Origin: Candidatus Rokuibacteriota bacterium
GTDB taxonomy: Bacteria; Methylomirabilota; Methylomirabilia; Rokubacteriales; CSP1-6
Length of the DNA: 64,000 nt
NCBI GenBank assembly: GCA_003220685.1
Contig: QHTE01000052.1
Location: 150,397 to 214,396 of the forward strand
Direction of reading: 5' to 3'
The position numbers and the translations under genes were made by a program. Positions 26,689 to 36,045 of this stretch are shown one piece after another. Position 1 is the first letter of the stretch. Each line of letters opens with the position of its first letter. Under the pieces are notes generated by a model. The model was given only the letters and a program-made list of their open reading frames with translations, was not told the origin of the DNA and made no database searches.

Positions 26689-28041
26689 CTAGTCCTTGAC
26701 CTGATTCTTGAGCTTCCTCAAATGCTGGCGAGCGACGTCGACCCAGTCCTTCTCCGTCGCGAGCGGGGCGGCGAGCTCGATGTAGCGCTCCCACTGAGCG
26801 ATCGCCGCTTTGGGGTCGACCTTCTCATAGACGAGCGCGAGATTGTACATGGCGCCCGTGTGCTTGCCGTCGATCTCGATCACGCGCCGATACTCCTCGG
26901 TGGCCTCCCGGTAGAGCCCCTTCTCCTCGTAGACCTCGCCGAGGCCCATCCGCGCGTCGACCGAGTGGGGATCGAGGTCGATCGCCTTCTTGTATGCGTT
27001 GACCGCCTCGTAGTAGAGCCCCTTCTCGCCGTAATAGATCTTGCCGAGGCTCATGTGCACGCGCGGATTGACGGGGTTGTAGACGAGGGCCTTCTGATAC
27101 GCGGCGATCGCGCCGTCGACGTCACTCTTCGCGGCCTTCGCGTCGCCGAGCCCGACGAAGGCGTCCGCGTAGAAGGGCCGCAGCTCGATCGCCTTGCTGT
27201 AGGCCTCGACCGCCTGATCGAAGAGGCGCCGCGGCTGCGAGAGGTAGAGATCACCGAGCGCCTTGTAGGGCTCTGGATAGGTCGGGTCGAGCTGCGTCGC
27301 CGCACGGAACTGCGCGGCGGCCTTCCAGCGGTTGCCGAGCGACGAGTGCACGACGCCGAGCGTGTAGGCGGCCACCACGAAGCTCGGATCGACCTCGACC
27401 GCTCGGGACAGCAGGTCGACCGCGGCTTCGTTGCCCTCCTGGTCGGCGCGAAGCGCCGAGATCTGGCCCCGCGCGAAGAGCTCGAAGGCCCGGGGCACGC
27501 GAGTCGGACGAGCCGCCTTTTCGATCCGACCGGCGTCGGCCTCGGTCGTGGCCACGCGTAACGTGCGCGCGTACGTGACTGGCAGCACGGCGAGCCGACC
27601 GAATAGCTCGCCCGACGGCGCGACCACCGGCTCGAGGCTCGCGACCTCAGGGCCGCTCTGCTTGATCTCCATCAGTTGCGGCACGACGGCGACGTCGGTG
27701 CCGCGACGCTCGAGGCGGCCGAAGAGGGCGGCATCGGCGCGGACGCTGCGCGCCGCCTGAGCGAGTACCGGCTCGCTCCACGCCTCCGCCCGGCCGACCG
27801 CGCGCAGCCGCACGCGGTCGATCTGGACGATCGATGCGTTCTGGGCCAGGCCGAGGGCCAGGATCTGGGCGACCCCCTCACCCATCCACTGCTCTTCACG
27901 CTCGAGGGCGGTCGCGTCGAAGGGCGCGATCACGACGACACGGAGCTTCGAGTCGGCGGCGCTCGCCCAACCCGTCGTGGTCAGGACGAGCAGACCGACG
28001 ACGGCGCCGACCATCCACGACCGCCACTCCGGGCGACACAT
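26689..28041 (-). CDS. Exported TPR-repeat protein
   Basis: A 450-residue protein. Residues 1-30 form a signal peptide (MVGAVVGLLVLTTTGWASAA). A domain of about 150 residues follows (VVVIAPFD...WMGEGVAQILALGLA) that resembles the nucleotide-independent TolB/FlgO-like N-domain, then six to seven TPR units to the C-terminus (for example AYTLGVVHSSLGNRWKAAAQ, GLGEVYEEKGLYREATEEYR). Probably a periplasmic or envelope scaffold. AAGGAGG precedes the ATG, which overlaps the stop of the giant VWA gene as TGATG. Confidence 0.85.
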   Translation of the reverse strand: MCRPEWRSWMVGAVVGLLVLTTTGWASAADSKLRVVVIAPFDATALEREEQWMGEGVAQILALGLAQNASIVQIDRVRLRAVGRAEAWSEPVLAQAARSVRADAALFGRLERRGTDVAVVPQLMEIKQSGPEVASLEPVVAPSGELFGRLAVLPVTYARTLRVATTEADAGRIEKAARPTRVPRAFELFARGQISALRADQEGNEAAVDLLSRAVEVDPSFVVAAYTLGVVHSSLGNRWKAAAQFRAATQLDPTYPEPYKALGDLYLSQPRRLFDQAVEAYSKAIELRPFYADAFVGLGDAKAAKSDVDGAIAAYQKALVYNPVNPRVHMSLGKIYYGEKGLYYEAVNAYKKAIDLDPHSVDARMGLGEVYEEKGLYREATEEYRRVIEIDGKHTGAMYNLALVYEKVDPKAAIAQWERYIELAAPLATEKDWVDVARQHLRKLKNQVKD

Positions 28042-31000
28042 CACGGAACCTCCTTCTTTCGGAGACCCCGACGAACCAGCACCATCAGCCGCTCGAAGGC
28101 CCCGGGACCGATGCGCCGAAGCGCGATGTCCGGGACGAGCAGCAGCGCGACCAGGCCGACGAGCCACGGCCAGATGTCCACGGCGATGCGTGACTGACGC
28201 CGCGCCGTCAGGAACGCGTCGTGGGGCTTCGCGAGGGCTCCCCCGCCCGTCAGCTCGGCGAGCTCGCGCAGGAGGCTCTCGTCGACGCCCAGATCGCGGA
28301 GCTCCTGAGCATACGGTACCACCAGACCCGCCAGCTGCGAGCCGATCACGCGATCGTTCCGGCGCTGCGCCATTCCGACCAGATAAACGCCCTCTTGCGC
28401 GGCAGGGAACTGACCGCGATACCGCCCGGGCCCGACCTGCTCGAGGTCGATCACCGACCGCTCCCGGTTGGGCGCGACCACGGCGACCTGGGAGTCGAGG
28501 AAGTTGATGAACTCGCCCTTCGGGTCCACCGCGTCGACGACGATCTCGCCGGTGTTCTCCCGCCGCTCGACGATGGCCACCGTGTCGCTCCGCGTCCCGC
28601 TCCGCAAGGTCCAGCGGATCAGCTGCGACCAGAACTTGTTGAACTCACGCCACCGCAGCCAGAGCACGGCCCACTTCGCCTTGGCGTCCGACGTGAAGGC
28701 GACCGAGCGGCCGAGCCCGTATCGCCATGTGGCGAGCACCGGGTCTTCCTGGTGGCTCATCAGGACCAGGTCAGCGGTGGACTTCAGGGTGCTCGCGACG
28801 TAGCCCCCGAGGGGCGGCACGCTCTTCCAGTCGATCTCCTGGATCGCCTCGTGGCCCGGTGAGGTCAGCTGCGGCTTGAACGGCTGCTCGACGAGGGAGG
28901 CCTTGGAGGCCAGTTGCGTCTCGAGCGTGAAGATGCGCGGAATGGTCTGCGAGTCTTCGGTGTAGTAGAACCGCCCTTTGCCCCACTTGGCGACGTCGAC
29001 CATCAGCTGGACGTCGGCGTCCTTGCCGATGGCGACCGTCGACACCGTGATCTTGTCCTTCGACATGCGCCGCAGCAGGCCCTGGAAGTCGCCGCGCGTC
29101 ATCTGCCCGTCGGAGAGGAAGATGACGTGCTTGAGCAGCGCCGGCCGCTCGAACAGCACCTGGTACGACTCCTTCAGCGCCGGATAGCCGTCCGTGCCGC
29201 CGCCCGCCTTGATCGTCGCGATCGCGTGATGGATCGCCGCCTTGTCCTTCGCCGGGCGCACGGGCGCGTCCCAGATGAACTCGGTGTCCCAGCTCATCAC
29301 CCCGACCTCGTTGCGCTCGTCGAGCAGGTCGACCACGAGATGGGACGCTTCTTTGGCGAGGTCGAGCTTGGTCACCTTCTCGTCGGTCGACATCGCCATC
29401 GAGCCGGAGCGGTCGATCGAGAGCACGACCGCGAGGCTCGGGATCTCGACCTTCTGCTTGACCTCCATCGTGACCGGCAGCGCTTCCTCGATCGGGGTGC
29501 GGTAGTACCCGCCGAGCCCGAAGCTCTCCTCGCCGCCGATCATGACGAGCCCGCCGCCGTAGTCGCGGACGTAGTCGCGGATGTAGCCCATCTGCGGCCG
29601 CGTCAGCTTGAGCGAGGAGACATTCGAGAGCACGACGCCGTCGTACTTCTGCAGCCCGGCCAGATCGGTCGGGATCCCAGCCGGCTCCACGACGGTCACG
29701 TCGATGTTCTGCGAGCGGAGCGCGCCGGCCAGGGATTGCGCGTGGCTCCGGTCGCGGTCGGCGAGCATCACCTGCGGCCGGCCGCGCACCACGACGGCGC
29801 CCACGGCCCGGTTGTTCTCCTCGATCGTGTCGCCGTCGACCTCGATCGCCGCCTGATAGACGTGGATGCCGCTCGCGTCGAGCGACTGCCGGTAGCTGAA
29901 CACGTTCTTGCCGGCGCTCAGGCGCACCACCTGCGAGCCGAGGAACTCGTTGTTCCGGAAGAGCGAGAGCCGGCCCTCGGTGTCCTTGTGGCTCCACACG
30001 ATGACCTTCGTCTGGAACGGCTCGCCGAACTTCACCTCGTGCGGGAGCACGAGCGCCTCGGCGACCACCTCCTGCGTGAAGGTCAGCGGCGCGGCGACAT
30101 AGTAGATGTCGGCCGCGGCGTCCTTGGCGGCCTGCGCTCCGGCCAGGGCGTTGCCGGCGTTCTGGCGCCCGTCGGTCAGCATGACGATCCGGTTGGCCTG
30201 GCCGGGCGGCAGCATCGCCAGCGCCAGCTGGATCGCCTGGAAAATGTTCGTGCCGTGCCCATCGACCAGGGCCTTCGGGCGCTCGATGCTCGGCCGGGCG
30301 GCGAGCGGCTGATCGACGACCGCCTGCTCGCCGAACGCGATCACGCTGTTGCGGTCGCCGCTCTTCATCGACCTGGCGGCTTCGGCGACGAACCGGTACG
30401 CGCGCTCGCGCGAGGCGAGGCTCACGCTGTCCGACAGGTCGAGCAGGAACACCACGTTCATCCGATCGACCCATCGGGGCAAGGTCGGCCGCAGCAGGGT
30501 GAAACAGAGCACGATGACGAGCGCGCTCCGGAGCGCCAGGGCCCACCGGTCCCCGGGGCTCGACGGCAGGCGCAGCCGGCCCGCGCTCTGACGCCGCCAG
30601 TAGAGCAACCCCTCGCCCGCGAGCAGGATCACCGCCAGCAGCACGAAGAGCGGCCAGAGCTCACGCTGGACCGGCACCGGCGGCGCCGAGGGGCCGTGGC
30701 CGGTCGGCGTCGGCAGCGGATGCGGCGTCAGGTTCGACTCCTCGGCGCTCATCAAGTTGACGGCCACGCGGGTCTCACCGCGCGCCGTGGCCAGGGTGTA
30801 GATGCCGGCCTCGTCGGTCTCCGTGAAGCTGATCGCGCCCCGCGTGACGCGGCCCTGGACGGTCCGGCCGCTGGGCGTGGTCACCGTGACGGTGCTGACC
30901 CCGTGAGGCGCGGGCAGCAGGATGGGCTGGCCGGTCGCGAACTGGAAGCTCGACTGGTCGAGCCCCGCCGGGTGCAACCAGCGGAGCGTGTTCGAGAGGA

Positions 31001-32414
31001 CCAGCGGGAACGCGATCCGCAGCGGGAAGTCCGTCTTGAACAGGTCGAATCCCACGAAGAGCGCCTTCCGGTCGGGCTCCTCGAGGGCGTAGACGATCGG
31101 GCCGCCGACCGCCTCGACGACCGGCCGTCCCGCCGCCAGCGGCCGGATGCGCATCGCGTCCTCGATCGTCACCTTCGCGAACTCGACGTGACGCATGACC
31201 GGGTGGGTGCGGTCCCAGTCCATGATCGTCGGGCGCTCGATCCGGCCGAGAACCTCCAGGGGCACGTCCGGCGGCACGGCGTTGACGAACACGAACCGTC
31301 CAGGACCCGCGCGCGGCGGCGTCACCGAGTCGAGCACGACGACGTCGGCCTCGGCCATCCCGCCCTGATACTGGTCCGGCGTGCGGATCTCGAGGGAAAC
31401 CTGCGGATCGGTGCGCAGAACCTTCTCGAGGAAGAGGTTGCCGGGACTCACCAGGAGGACGGCGATCTTGCGCGGCGGCGGCAGGACCGCGTACGCGACG
31501 TTGTCGACCTCGAGGTCGTCGTTGACGCGGATCCGCGCCGTCACCGTACCGCTGCCGCCGTGGCTGAACGGCATCACCACCGAGCGGCGGACGTTCGGCT
31601 CGAGCGTCACTTCCTTCTCGGCGATCGACTTGCCGTCGAGCTCGAGCCGGAACGCGAAGGTCTGCGCCTCGCCGGAGTAGTTCACGAGTGAGACGAACGC
31701 CTGGTAGTCGAAAGCGCCGTAGTAATTTTTCCGGATCGAGAGACTGGTGATCGCGACGTTGCTGCCCTGGCGGCCGACGCCGATCCACCGCACGCGCGCG
31801 TCGGCGGTGTCCTCGCCCTCGGGCAAGGTGAACGCGCCGTCGGTGAAGACGTGGATCTCGGCACGTGGATCGGCGGCGACGAGGGCCCGCGCCGTCCGCA
31901 CCGCCTCGACGAGCCGGGTGGGTAGATCGCGGGCCTGCGCCGATCGGATGGCCGCGAGGGCTCGCTCACGGTCGCGCGCCAGCGCCGCCGTCACCCTGGG
32001 CTGCACGCCGGCCTCGATCACCATGACTTCCGCGCCCTCGCCGAGCCCGCGCACGAGCGCGGCCGCGCCGGCGCGAGCCACCTCGAAGCGCGAGGGCGAC
32101 ACGTCCTGCGCCTTCATCGACGCGGAGGTGTCGAGCACGACGACCACCTTGCGCGCACCCTGCCCCATGACGGTCGCGACCGGACGCGCCAGCGCCAGGG
32201 CCAGCGCGAGGAGGGCCAGGAGCTGGAGCAGGAGCAGCGGATCGCGGTGCAGGCGCTGGAAGAACGTCGACGCCTCCCGATCGCGCAGCGACGCGCTCCA
32301 CAGGAGCAGGCTCGACACCGTCCGCTCGCGGCGGCGGACCTTGAGGAAGTAGAGCAGGACCAACGGCACGGAGAGCGCGAAGAGCGACAGCGCGAGCGGG
32401 GAGAGGAAGCTCAC
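28041..32414 (-). CDS. Giant triple-VWA membrane protein of a MoxR/Bat-type operon
   Basis: A 1457-residue protein that looks like two Bat-type proteins joined. It starts with a BatA/aerotolerance-type segment (two helices, residues 1-25 and 60-80), a first VWA with MIDAS DxSxS at 95-99 (LDTSASM), a long extracytoplasmic middle, a helix pair around 590-640, a second VWA near 650 (FLLDLSDSV), and a third near 1003 (SIDRSGSM) followed by a class I glutamine-amidotransferase-like segment and a final membrane helix near 1425. Separate genes (batA, batB and a VWA/GATase-like protein) are usual; the fusion is not. It overlaps the DUF58 gene. Such operons are linked to envelope stress or metal-dependent maturation, but the role here is not known. 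Confidence 0.88.
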   Translation of the reverse strand: MSFLSPLALSLFALSVPLVLLYFLKVRRRERTVSSLLLWSASLRDREASTFFQRLHRDPLLLLQLLALLALALALARPVATVMGQGARKVVVVLDTSASMKAQDVSPSRFEVARAGAAALVRGLGEGAEVMVIEAGVQPRVTAALARDRERALAAIRSAQARDLPTRLVEAVRTARALVAADPRAEIHVFTDGAFTLPEGEDTADARVRWIGVGRQGSNVAITSLSIRKNYYGAFDYQAFVSLVNYSGEAQTFAFRLELDGKSIAEKEVTLEPNVRRSVVMPFSHGGSGTVTARIRVNDDLEVDNVAYAVLPPPRKIAVLLVSPGNLFLEKVLRTDPQVSLEIRTPDQYQGGMAEADVVVLDSVTPPRAGPGRFVFVNAVPPDVPLEVLGRIERPTIMDWDRTHPVMRHVEFAKVTIEDAMRIRPLAAGRPVVEAVGGPIVYALEEPDRKALFVGFDLFKTDFPLRIAFPLVLSNTLRWLHPAGLDQSSFQFATGQPILLPAPHGVSTVTVTTPSGRTVQGRVTRGAISFTETDEAGIYTLATARGETRVAVNLMSAEESNLTPHPLPTPTGHGPSAPPVPVQRELWPLFVLLAVILLAGEGLLYWRRQSAGRLRLPSSPGDRWALALRSALVIVLCFTLLRPTLPRWVDRMNVVFLLDLSDSVSLASRERAYRFVAEAARSMKSGDRNSVIAFGEQAVVDQPLAARPSIERPKALVDGHGTNIFQAIQLALAMLPPGQANRIVMLTDGRQNAGNALAGAQAAKDAAADIYYVAAPLTFTQEVVAEALVLPHEVKFGEPFQTKVIVWSHKDTEGRLSLFRNNEFLGSQVVRLSAGKNVFSYRQSLDASGIHVYQAAIEVDGDTIEENNRAVGAVVVRGRPQVMLADRDRSHAQSLAGALRSQNIDVTVVEPAGIPTDLAGLQKYDGVVLSNVSSLKLTRPQMGYIRDYVRDYGGGLVMIGGEESFGLGGYYRTPIEEALPVTMEVKQKVEIPSLAVVLSIDRSGSMAMSTDEKVTKLDLAKEASHLVVDLLDERNEVGVMSWDTEFIWDAPVRPAKDKAAIHHAIATIKAGGGTDGYPALKESYQVLFERPALLKHVIFLSDGQMTRGDFQGLLRRMSKDKITVSTVAIGKDADVQLMVDVAKWGKGRFYYTEDSQTIPRIFTLETQLASKASLVEQPFKPQLTSPGHEAIQEIDWKSVPPLGGYVASTLKSTADLVLMSHQEDPVLATWRYGLGRSVAFTSDAKAKWAVLWLRWREFNKFWSQLIRWTLRSGTRSDTVAIVERRENTGEIVVDAVDPKGEFINFLDSQVAVVAPNRERSVIDLEQVGPGRYRGQFPAAQEGVYLVGMAQRRNDRVIGSQLAGLVVPYAQELRDLGVDESLLRELAELTGGGALAKPHDAFLTARRQSRIAVDIWPWLVGLVALLLVPDIALRRIGPGAFERLMVLVRRGLRKKEVP

Positions 32415-33298
32415 GCGACCACCCGCCCCCGCAGCTGCGCGAGGACGAACGGCTCCACCGGCGAGTCGGAGGTCATCCGGTGGTAGCCGATCTCCTTGGT
32501 CCGGCAGAACGTCTCGACGCGGTCGAGATATTGGCGCAAACGCTCGCGATACCCGCGCACGGCGTCGCCGTCCATCGAGAGCTCACGCGTCTGGCCGGTC
32601 TCGCTGTCGATGAGACGCAGGTCGCCGGCGAGCTCGGGATTCATCTCCTCCGGCGCCAGCACGTGGACCAGGTGCACGTCGAAGCGCCGCTCGAGGAGCG
32701 CCCGCACGCCGGCCTCGTATCCGGCCGGGTCGAGGAGGTCGGAGATCACGACCGCGAGGCCGCTCTGCCGCGACCGCGTGGCGTAGTTCGCCAGCGCCTC
32801 GTTGAGACTCGTGCCGCCCGCGGGCCGGACCGCGGCGAGGAAATCGACGAGGCCGGTGACCTGATTGCGGCCGCGGGTCGGCGGCCAGCCCTCGGCGATC
32901 CGCTCGCGCAGCACGCCCACGCCGACCCGTTCCAGGTTCACGAGCCCGACGAAGCCGAGCGCGGCGGCGATCCGCACCGCGCACTCGAGCTTGCTGGGCG
33001 TTCCGAAGTTCATCGACGCGGAGGCGTCGACGATCAGGTGCAGGCAGAGGTCCTCTTCGTCGACGAACAGCTTGACGTGCAGGCGGTTCAGCCGTCCGTA
33101 GATGTTCCAGTCGACATAGCGGAGGTCGTCGCCCACGCCGTAGGCGCGATAGTCGCAGAACTCGACGCTGTGCCCGCGCCGGAGACTGCGGCGCTCGCCC
33201 TTGACCCGCCCGCGGAAGATCCGCCGCGAGAGCAGCGACAGGCGCTCGAGCTGCGCCAGGAACTCGGACGTGAAGAACGCTGGGCGCGTGGCCGGCAT
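32411..33298 (-). CDS. DUF58-domain protein (MoxR-associated)
   Basis: A 295-residue cytoplasmic protein with the DUF58 core: RGHSVEFCDYRAYGVGDDLRYVDWNI split over residues 42-68, then a VWA-like fold with MIDAS DASAS near 92. MoxR-type ATPases act together with DUF58/VWA partners, probably to insert metals or remodel proteins. Its stop overlaps the VWA gene start by 4 bases. Confidence 0.9.
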   Translation of the reverse strand: MPATRPAFFTSEFLAQLERLSLLSRRIFRGRVKGERRSLRRGHSVEFCDYRAYGVGDDLRYVDWNIYGRLNRLHVKLFVDEEDLCLHLIVDASASMNFGTPSKLECAVRIAAALGFVGLVNLERVGVGVLRERIAEGWPPTRGRNQVTGLVDFLAAVRPAGGTSLNEALANYATRSRQSGLAVVISDLLDPAGYEAGVRALLERRFDVHLVHVLAPEEMNPELAGDLRLIDSETGQTRELSMDGDAVRGYRERLRQYLDRVETFCRTKEIGYHRMTSDSPVEPFVLAQLRGRVVA

Positions 33299-33311
33299 GG
33301 CGTCGCGTCTG

Positions 33312-34763
33312 TTAGCGCTCGTCGAGCGACTGGAAGTAGTTGCGGATCTGATCGTGAAAGTCGCGGGGCACCTGCTCCCGCGTGATCGCGTCCTCCATCT
33401 GTTTGCGGTATTGCCCGATGACCCCGAGGTATTGCAGGCGCGAGGCCATGCTTCCGCCGCGCCCGGTCAAGTTGGTGTCGTAGCCTTCCTTGCGACCCTG
33501 CCGCGACTCGCCCTCGACGCCCACGTCGAAGGGATTGGCGCGCAAACGCTGACTGGCCTCGCCCTTCGGGTTGCCGCTCCGGCCCTTGCCCGGCATCAGC
33601 CCTTCGCCCTCGCCGAAGTCCTGGTCCTCCGGGCCCATCCCGTCGCCGCGCGCGCGGTCCTTGCCTCGCCCGCCGCGCTCGGATTCGCGACCGCCACGCA
33701 AGCCCTTGCCCGAGCGCTGCGCCTCGTCCATCGCCCGCATTTTGTCGAGTGCCTTCTGCATCGCCTCGAGGGCGCGATCGCTCTGACCGCCCTCGAGCGC
33801 CTCCATGCCTTCCATCGCGTCACCGCTCCAGTTCCCGCCGCCCTTGCGGCCGAGCCGCTCCATCTCCTCGAGGAGCTCGCGCAGCTTCTGGGGCGAGATC
33901 TGGTCGGGCCGGAGGCCGCCCGTCAGCGCCTTCGACTTGCGGTAGACCATCTTGTACTGGCTGTTCGTGAAGTCCGACTGGAGGTCCGGCATGCGGTCCG
34001 TCTGCTCGAGCATCCGCAGCCGCTCGTCGCCCTTCTTCATGAAGCTGTTGAAGTCCGGGCGCGCGTTCGCGAGCGAGGTGTCTTTGAAGATCGCCGACAG
34101 ATCGCCCGTCGTCGTGGCGCCGCTGCCGCCGGCCCGCTGCGCGAAGTCACGCTCCTCGAAGGACGGGCGCTTGAGCGGGTCCTTGGCGAGCTGACGTGTC
34201 GTCTCCTCGAGCATCGAGGAGGTCGTCCGCTCCTCGCGCTCCTCCTCGGTCGACGACAGGAAGTCGGGAAGGCGCCCCGAGGGCATCGGGATGGGCGGGG
34301 CGAGCATGAGCACCAGGCACGCGACCACCGGAAGGACCAGGAGTGGACCTTCGCGCGGGATCACCCGCTTGACCACCCGCTTGAGCTCGAGGCGCTCGAC
34401 GCGGGCGACGGTGTCCTTGACCAGCGCGTCCACGAGCCGCGTGCGGTCCGGCCGGTCGGCCCATTCGAGGGTCGTCGCGACGCGGTCGTCGAGGCCGAAG
34501 GCCCGATCGGCGACTCGCGCGACGTCGCCGCGCCCGATCCTCCGCGCCGCGCCGCCGACGACGCCGGCCAGCGCGCCGAGCACCATGAGCCCCGCGGCGA
34601 TCCACGCGGCCTTTCCGCCGAGCCCGTGCTTGGCCAGCAGTACCGCGACACCGGCGACGGCGCCCCAGAAGGCGCCGCGCAGCCCGTAATATTCCGCCCG
34701 GCGGCGGCGGATCTCCCGCCGGACGCGCCGCAGGAGGCCTTCGATCCGTGGCGAATCGGTCAT
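33312..34763 (-). CDS. Membrane-anchored charged protein of the MoxR operon
   Basis: A 483-residue protein of unknown function. It has two membrane segments (near residues 25-65 and 135-155), then a long, charged, glycine- and methionine-rich region (many RGKGRDRARG-like runs near 385-420) and ends in a short helical tail. It resembles the DUF4175-type proteins of some MoxR operons in layout only. It lies between moxR and the DUF58 gene, with short gaps, so it should act with them at the membrane. Confidence 0.7.
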   Translation of the reverse strand: MTDSPRIEGLLRRVRREIRRRRAEYYGLRGAFWGAVAGVAVLLAKHGLGGKAAWIAAGLMVLGALAGVVGGAARRIGRGDVARVADRAFGLDDRVATTLEWADRPDRTRLVDALVKDTVARVERLELKRVVKRVIPREGPLLVLPVVACLVLMLAPPIPMPSGRLPDFLSSTEEEREERTTSSMLEETTRQLAKDPLKRPSFEERDFAQRAGGSGATTTGDLSAIFKDTSLANARPDFNSFMKKGDERLRMLEQTDRMPDLQSDFTNSQYKMVYRKSKALTGGLRPDQISPQKLRELLEEMERLGRKGGGNWSGDAMEGMEALEGGQSDRALEAMQKALDKMRAMDEAQRSGKGLRGGRESERGGRGKDRARGDGMGPEDQDFGEGEGLMPGKGRSGNPKGEASQRLRANPFDVGVEGESRQGRKEGYDTNLTGRGGSMASRLQYLGVIGQYRKQMEDAITREQVPRDFHDQIRNYFQSLDER

Positions 34764-34778
34764 GAGCTCCTCCCGCGG

Positions 34779-35795
34779 CTAGCGGAGAAAGGGTTCGCGG
34801 CTCTGGGCGACGCCCGCCTCGGTATCGGCGACGACGCGGGAGATCAACGTGTCGGAGTCGACTCCCTCGGCCTCGCCTTCGAAGTTCAAGATCACGCGGT
34901 GGCGCAGCGCCGGCACCGCCAACGCCTTGATGTCGTCGAGGCTCACGTTGTAGCGCCCCTCGGCAAGCGCCTTCACCTTCGCGCCGAGGACGAGGGCCTG
35001 GGCGCCCCGCGGGCTCGCGCCGTAGCGCACGAAGCGGCGCGCGACGTCGGGCGCCTGCTCCCATTGCGGGTGCGTCGCCATGACGATCGCGGACGCGAAA
35101 TCCCGGACGTGTGAGGCGATCGGGACCTCGCGGATCAGCTCGCGGAACGAGAGCACGTCCGGTCCGCCGAGGACTCGATTCACGGTGGCCGTGCGCGACT
35201 GCGTCGTCCGGTCGATGATGGAGTTCAGCTCCTCGATCTGCGGATAGCGCACCCTCAGCTTGAAGAGGAAGCGATCGAGCTGGGCTTCGGGCAGCGGGTA
35301 GGTCCCTTCCATCTCGATCGGGTTCTGCGTCGCGAGCACGAAGAACGGCGCCGGGAGCGGGCGCGTGGACCCGCCGACGGTGACGGCGCTCTCCTGCATG
35401 CCTTCGAGCAGGGCCGATTGCGTCTTCGGCGTCGCGCGGTTGATCTCGTCGGCCAGCAGGATGTGCGCGAAGATCGGACCCTGCTGGAACTGGAAGTGCT
35501 TCCGGCCGTCGGGGTCCTCGACGATGATGTTCGTCCCGATGATGTCCGCCGGCATCAGGTCGGGCGTGAACTGGATGCGCGAGAAGGAGAGATCGAGCCC
35601 TTCGGAAAGCGTCTTGATCAAGAGCGTCTTGCCGAGGCCGGGCACGCCTTCGAGCAGGACGTGACCGCCGGCGAACATTCCGGTAAGCACGTGCGTGATG
35701 ACTTCTCGATGGCCGACGATCACCTTCTCGACTTCGGCTCGCAGACCCTCGAAGGCGGTGACGAACGCCTGAACCCGGGAATCCTGACTCATCAA
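34779..35795 (-). CDS. MoxR-type AAA+ ATPase
   Basis: Chaperone-like ATPase of 338 residues. Walker A GVPGLGKT at 50-57, Walker B LLADEINRA near 112-120, the sensor 1 VLATQNPIEMEGTYPLPEAQ divided near 155-172, and a C-terminal lid with the SPRG (GASPRGAQAL) motif. It is the first gene of the leftward MoxR-DUF58-VWA-TPR operon. The roughly 250 bases upstream (35796-36045) hold nothing recognised other than what must be its promoter. Confidence 0.92.
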   Translation of the reverse strand: MMSQDSRVQAFVTAFEGLRAEVEKVIVGHREVITHVLTGMFAGGHVLLEGVPGLGKTLLIKTLSEGLDLSFSRIQFTPDLMPADIIGTNIIVEDPDGRKHFQFQQGPIFAHILLADEINRATPKTQSALLEGMQESAVTVGGSTRPLPAPFFVLATQNPIEMEGTYPLPEAQLDRFLFKLRVRYPQIEELNSIIDRTTQSRTATVNRVLGGPDVLSFRELIREVPIASHVRDFASAIVMATHPQWEQAPDVARRFVRYGASPRGAQALVLGAKVKALAEGRYNVSLDDIKALAVPALRHRVILNFEGEAEGVDSDTLISRVVADTEAGVAQSREPFLR

Positions 35796-36045
35796 GAAGC
35801 TCTCCTCTCGCGAATCCTAGGTGTCATTCTATAGAGAGCCGTCAAGCGATGGCGTAGCCGCCCTCTCCACGACGCTTACGTCTCATACTACTCGATGATT
35901 GCAGCAAGTTGCCTGCCAATTGCGTCGTCCGCCGTCGTCGCCGAATCGGGCCGAAATCCGCGGACTCCGACGGGCCCGTGCCTCGCGAATCGGCGTCCGA
36001 CGCGTCGCTGCTCAATCGCCGGGCGCTCGCCGCGTGACGCCGACG

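Noticed and set aside
28914..31691. A very long open frame on the plus strand opposite the VWA gene
   Set aside because: It mirrors the codon structure of the VWA gene in high-G+C DNA, is rich in Arg, His and Asp and resembles no protein family.
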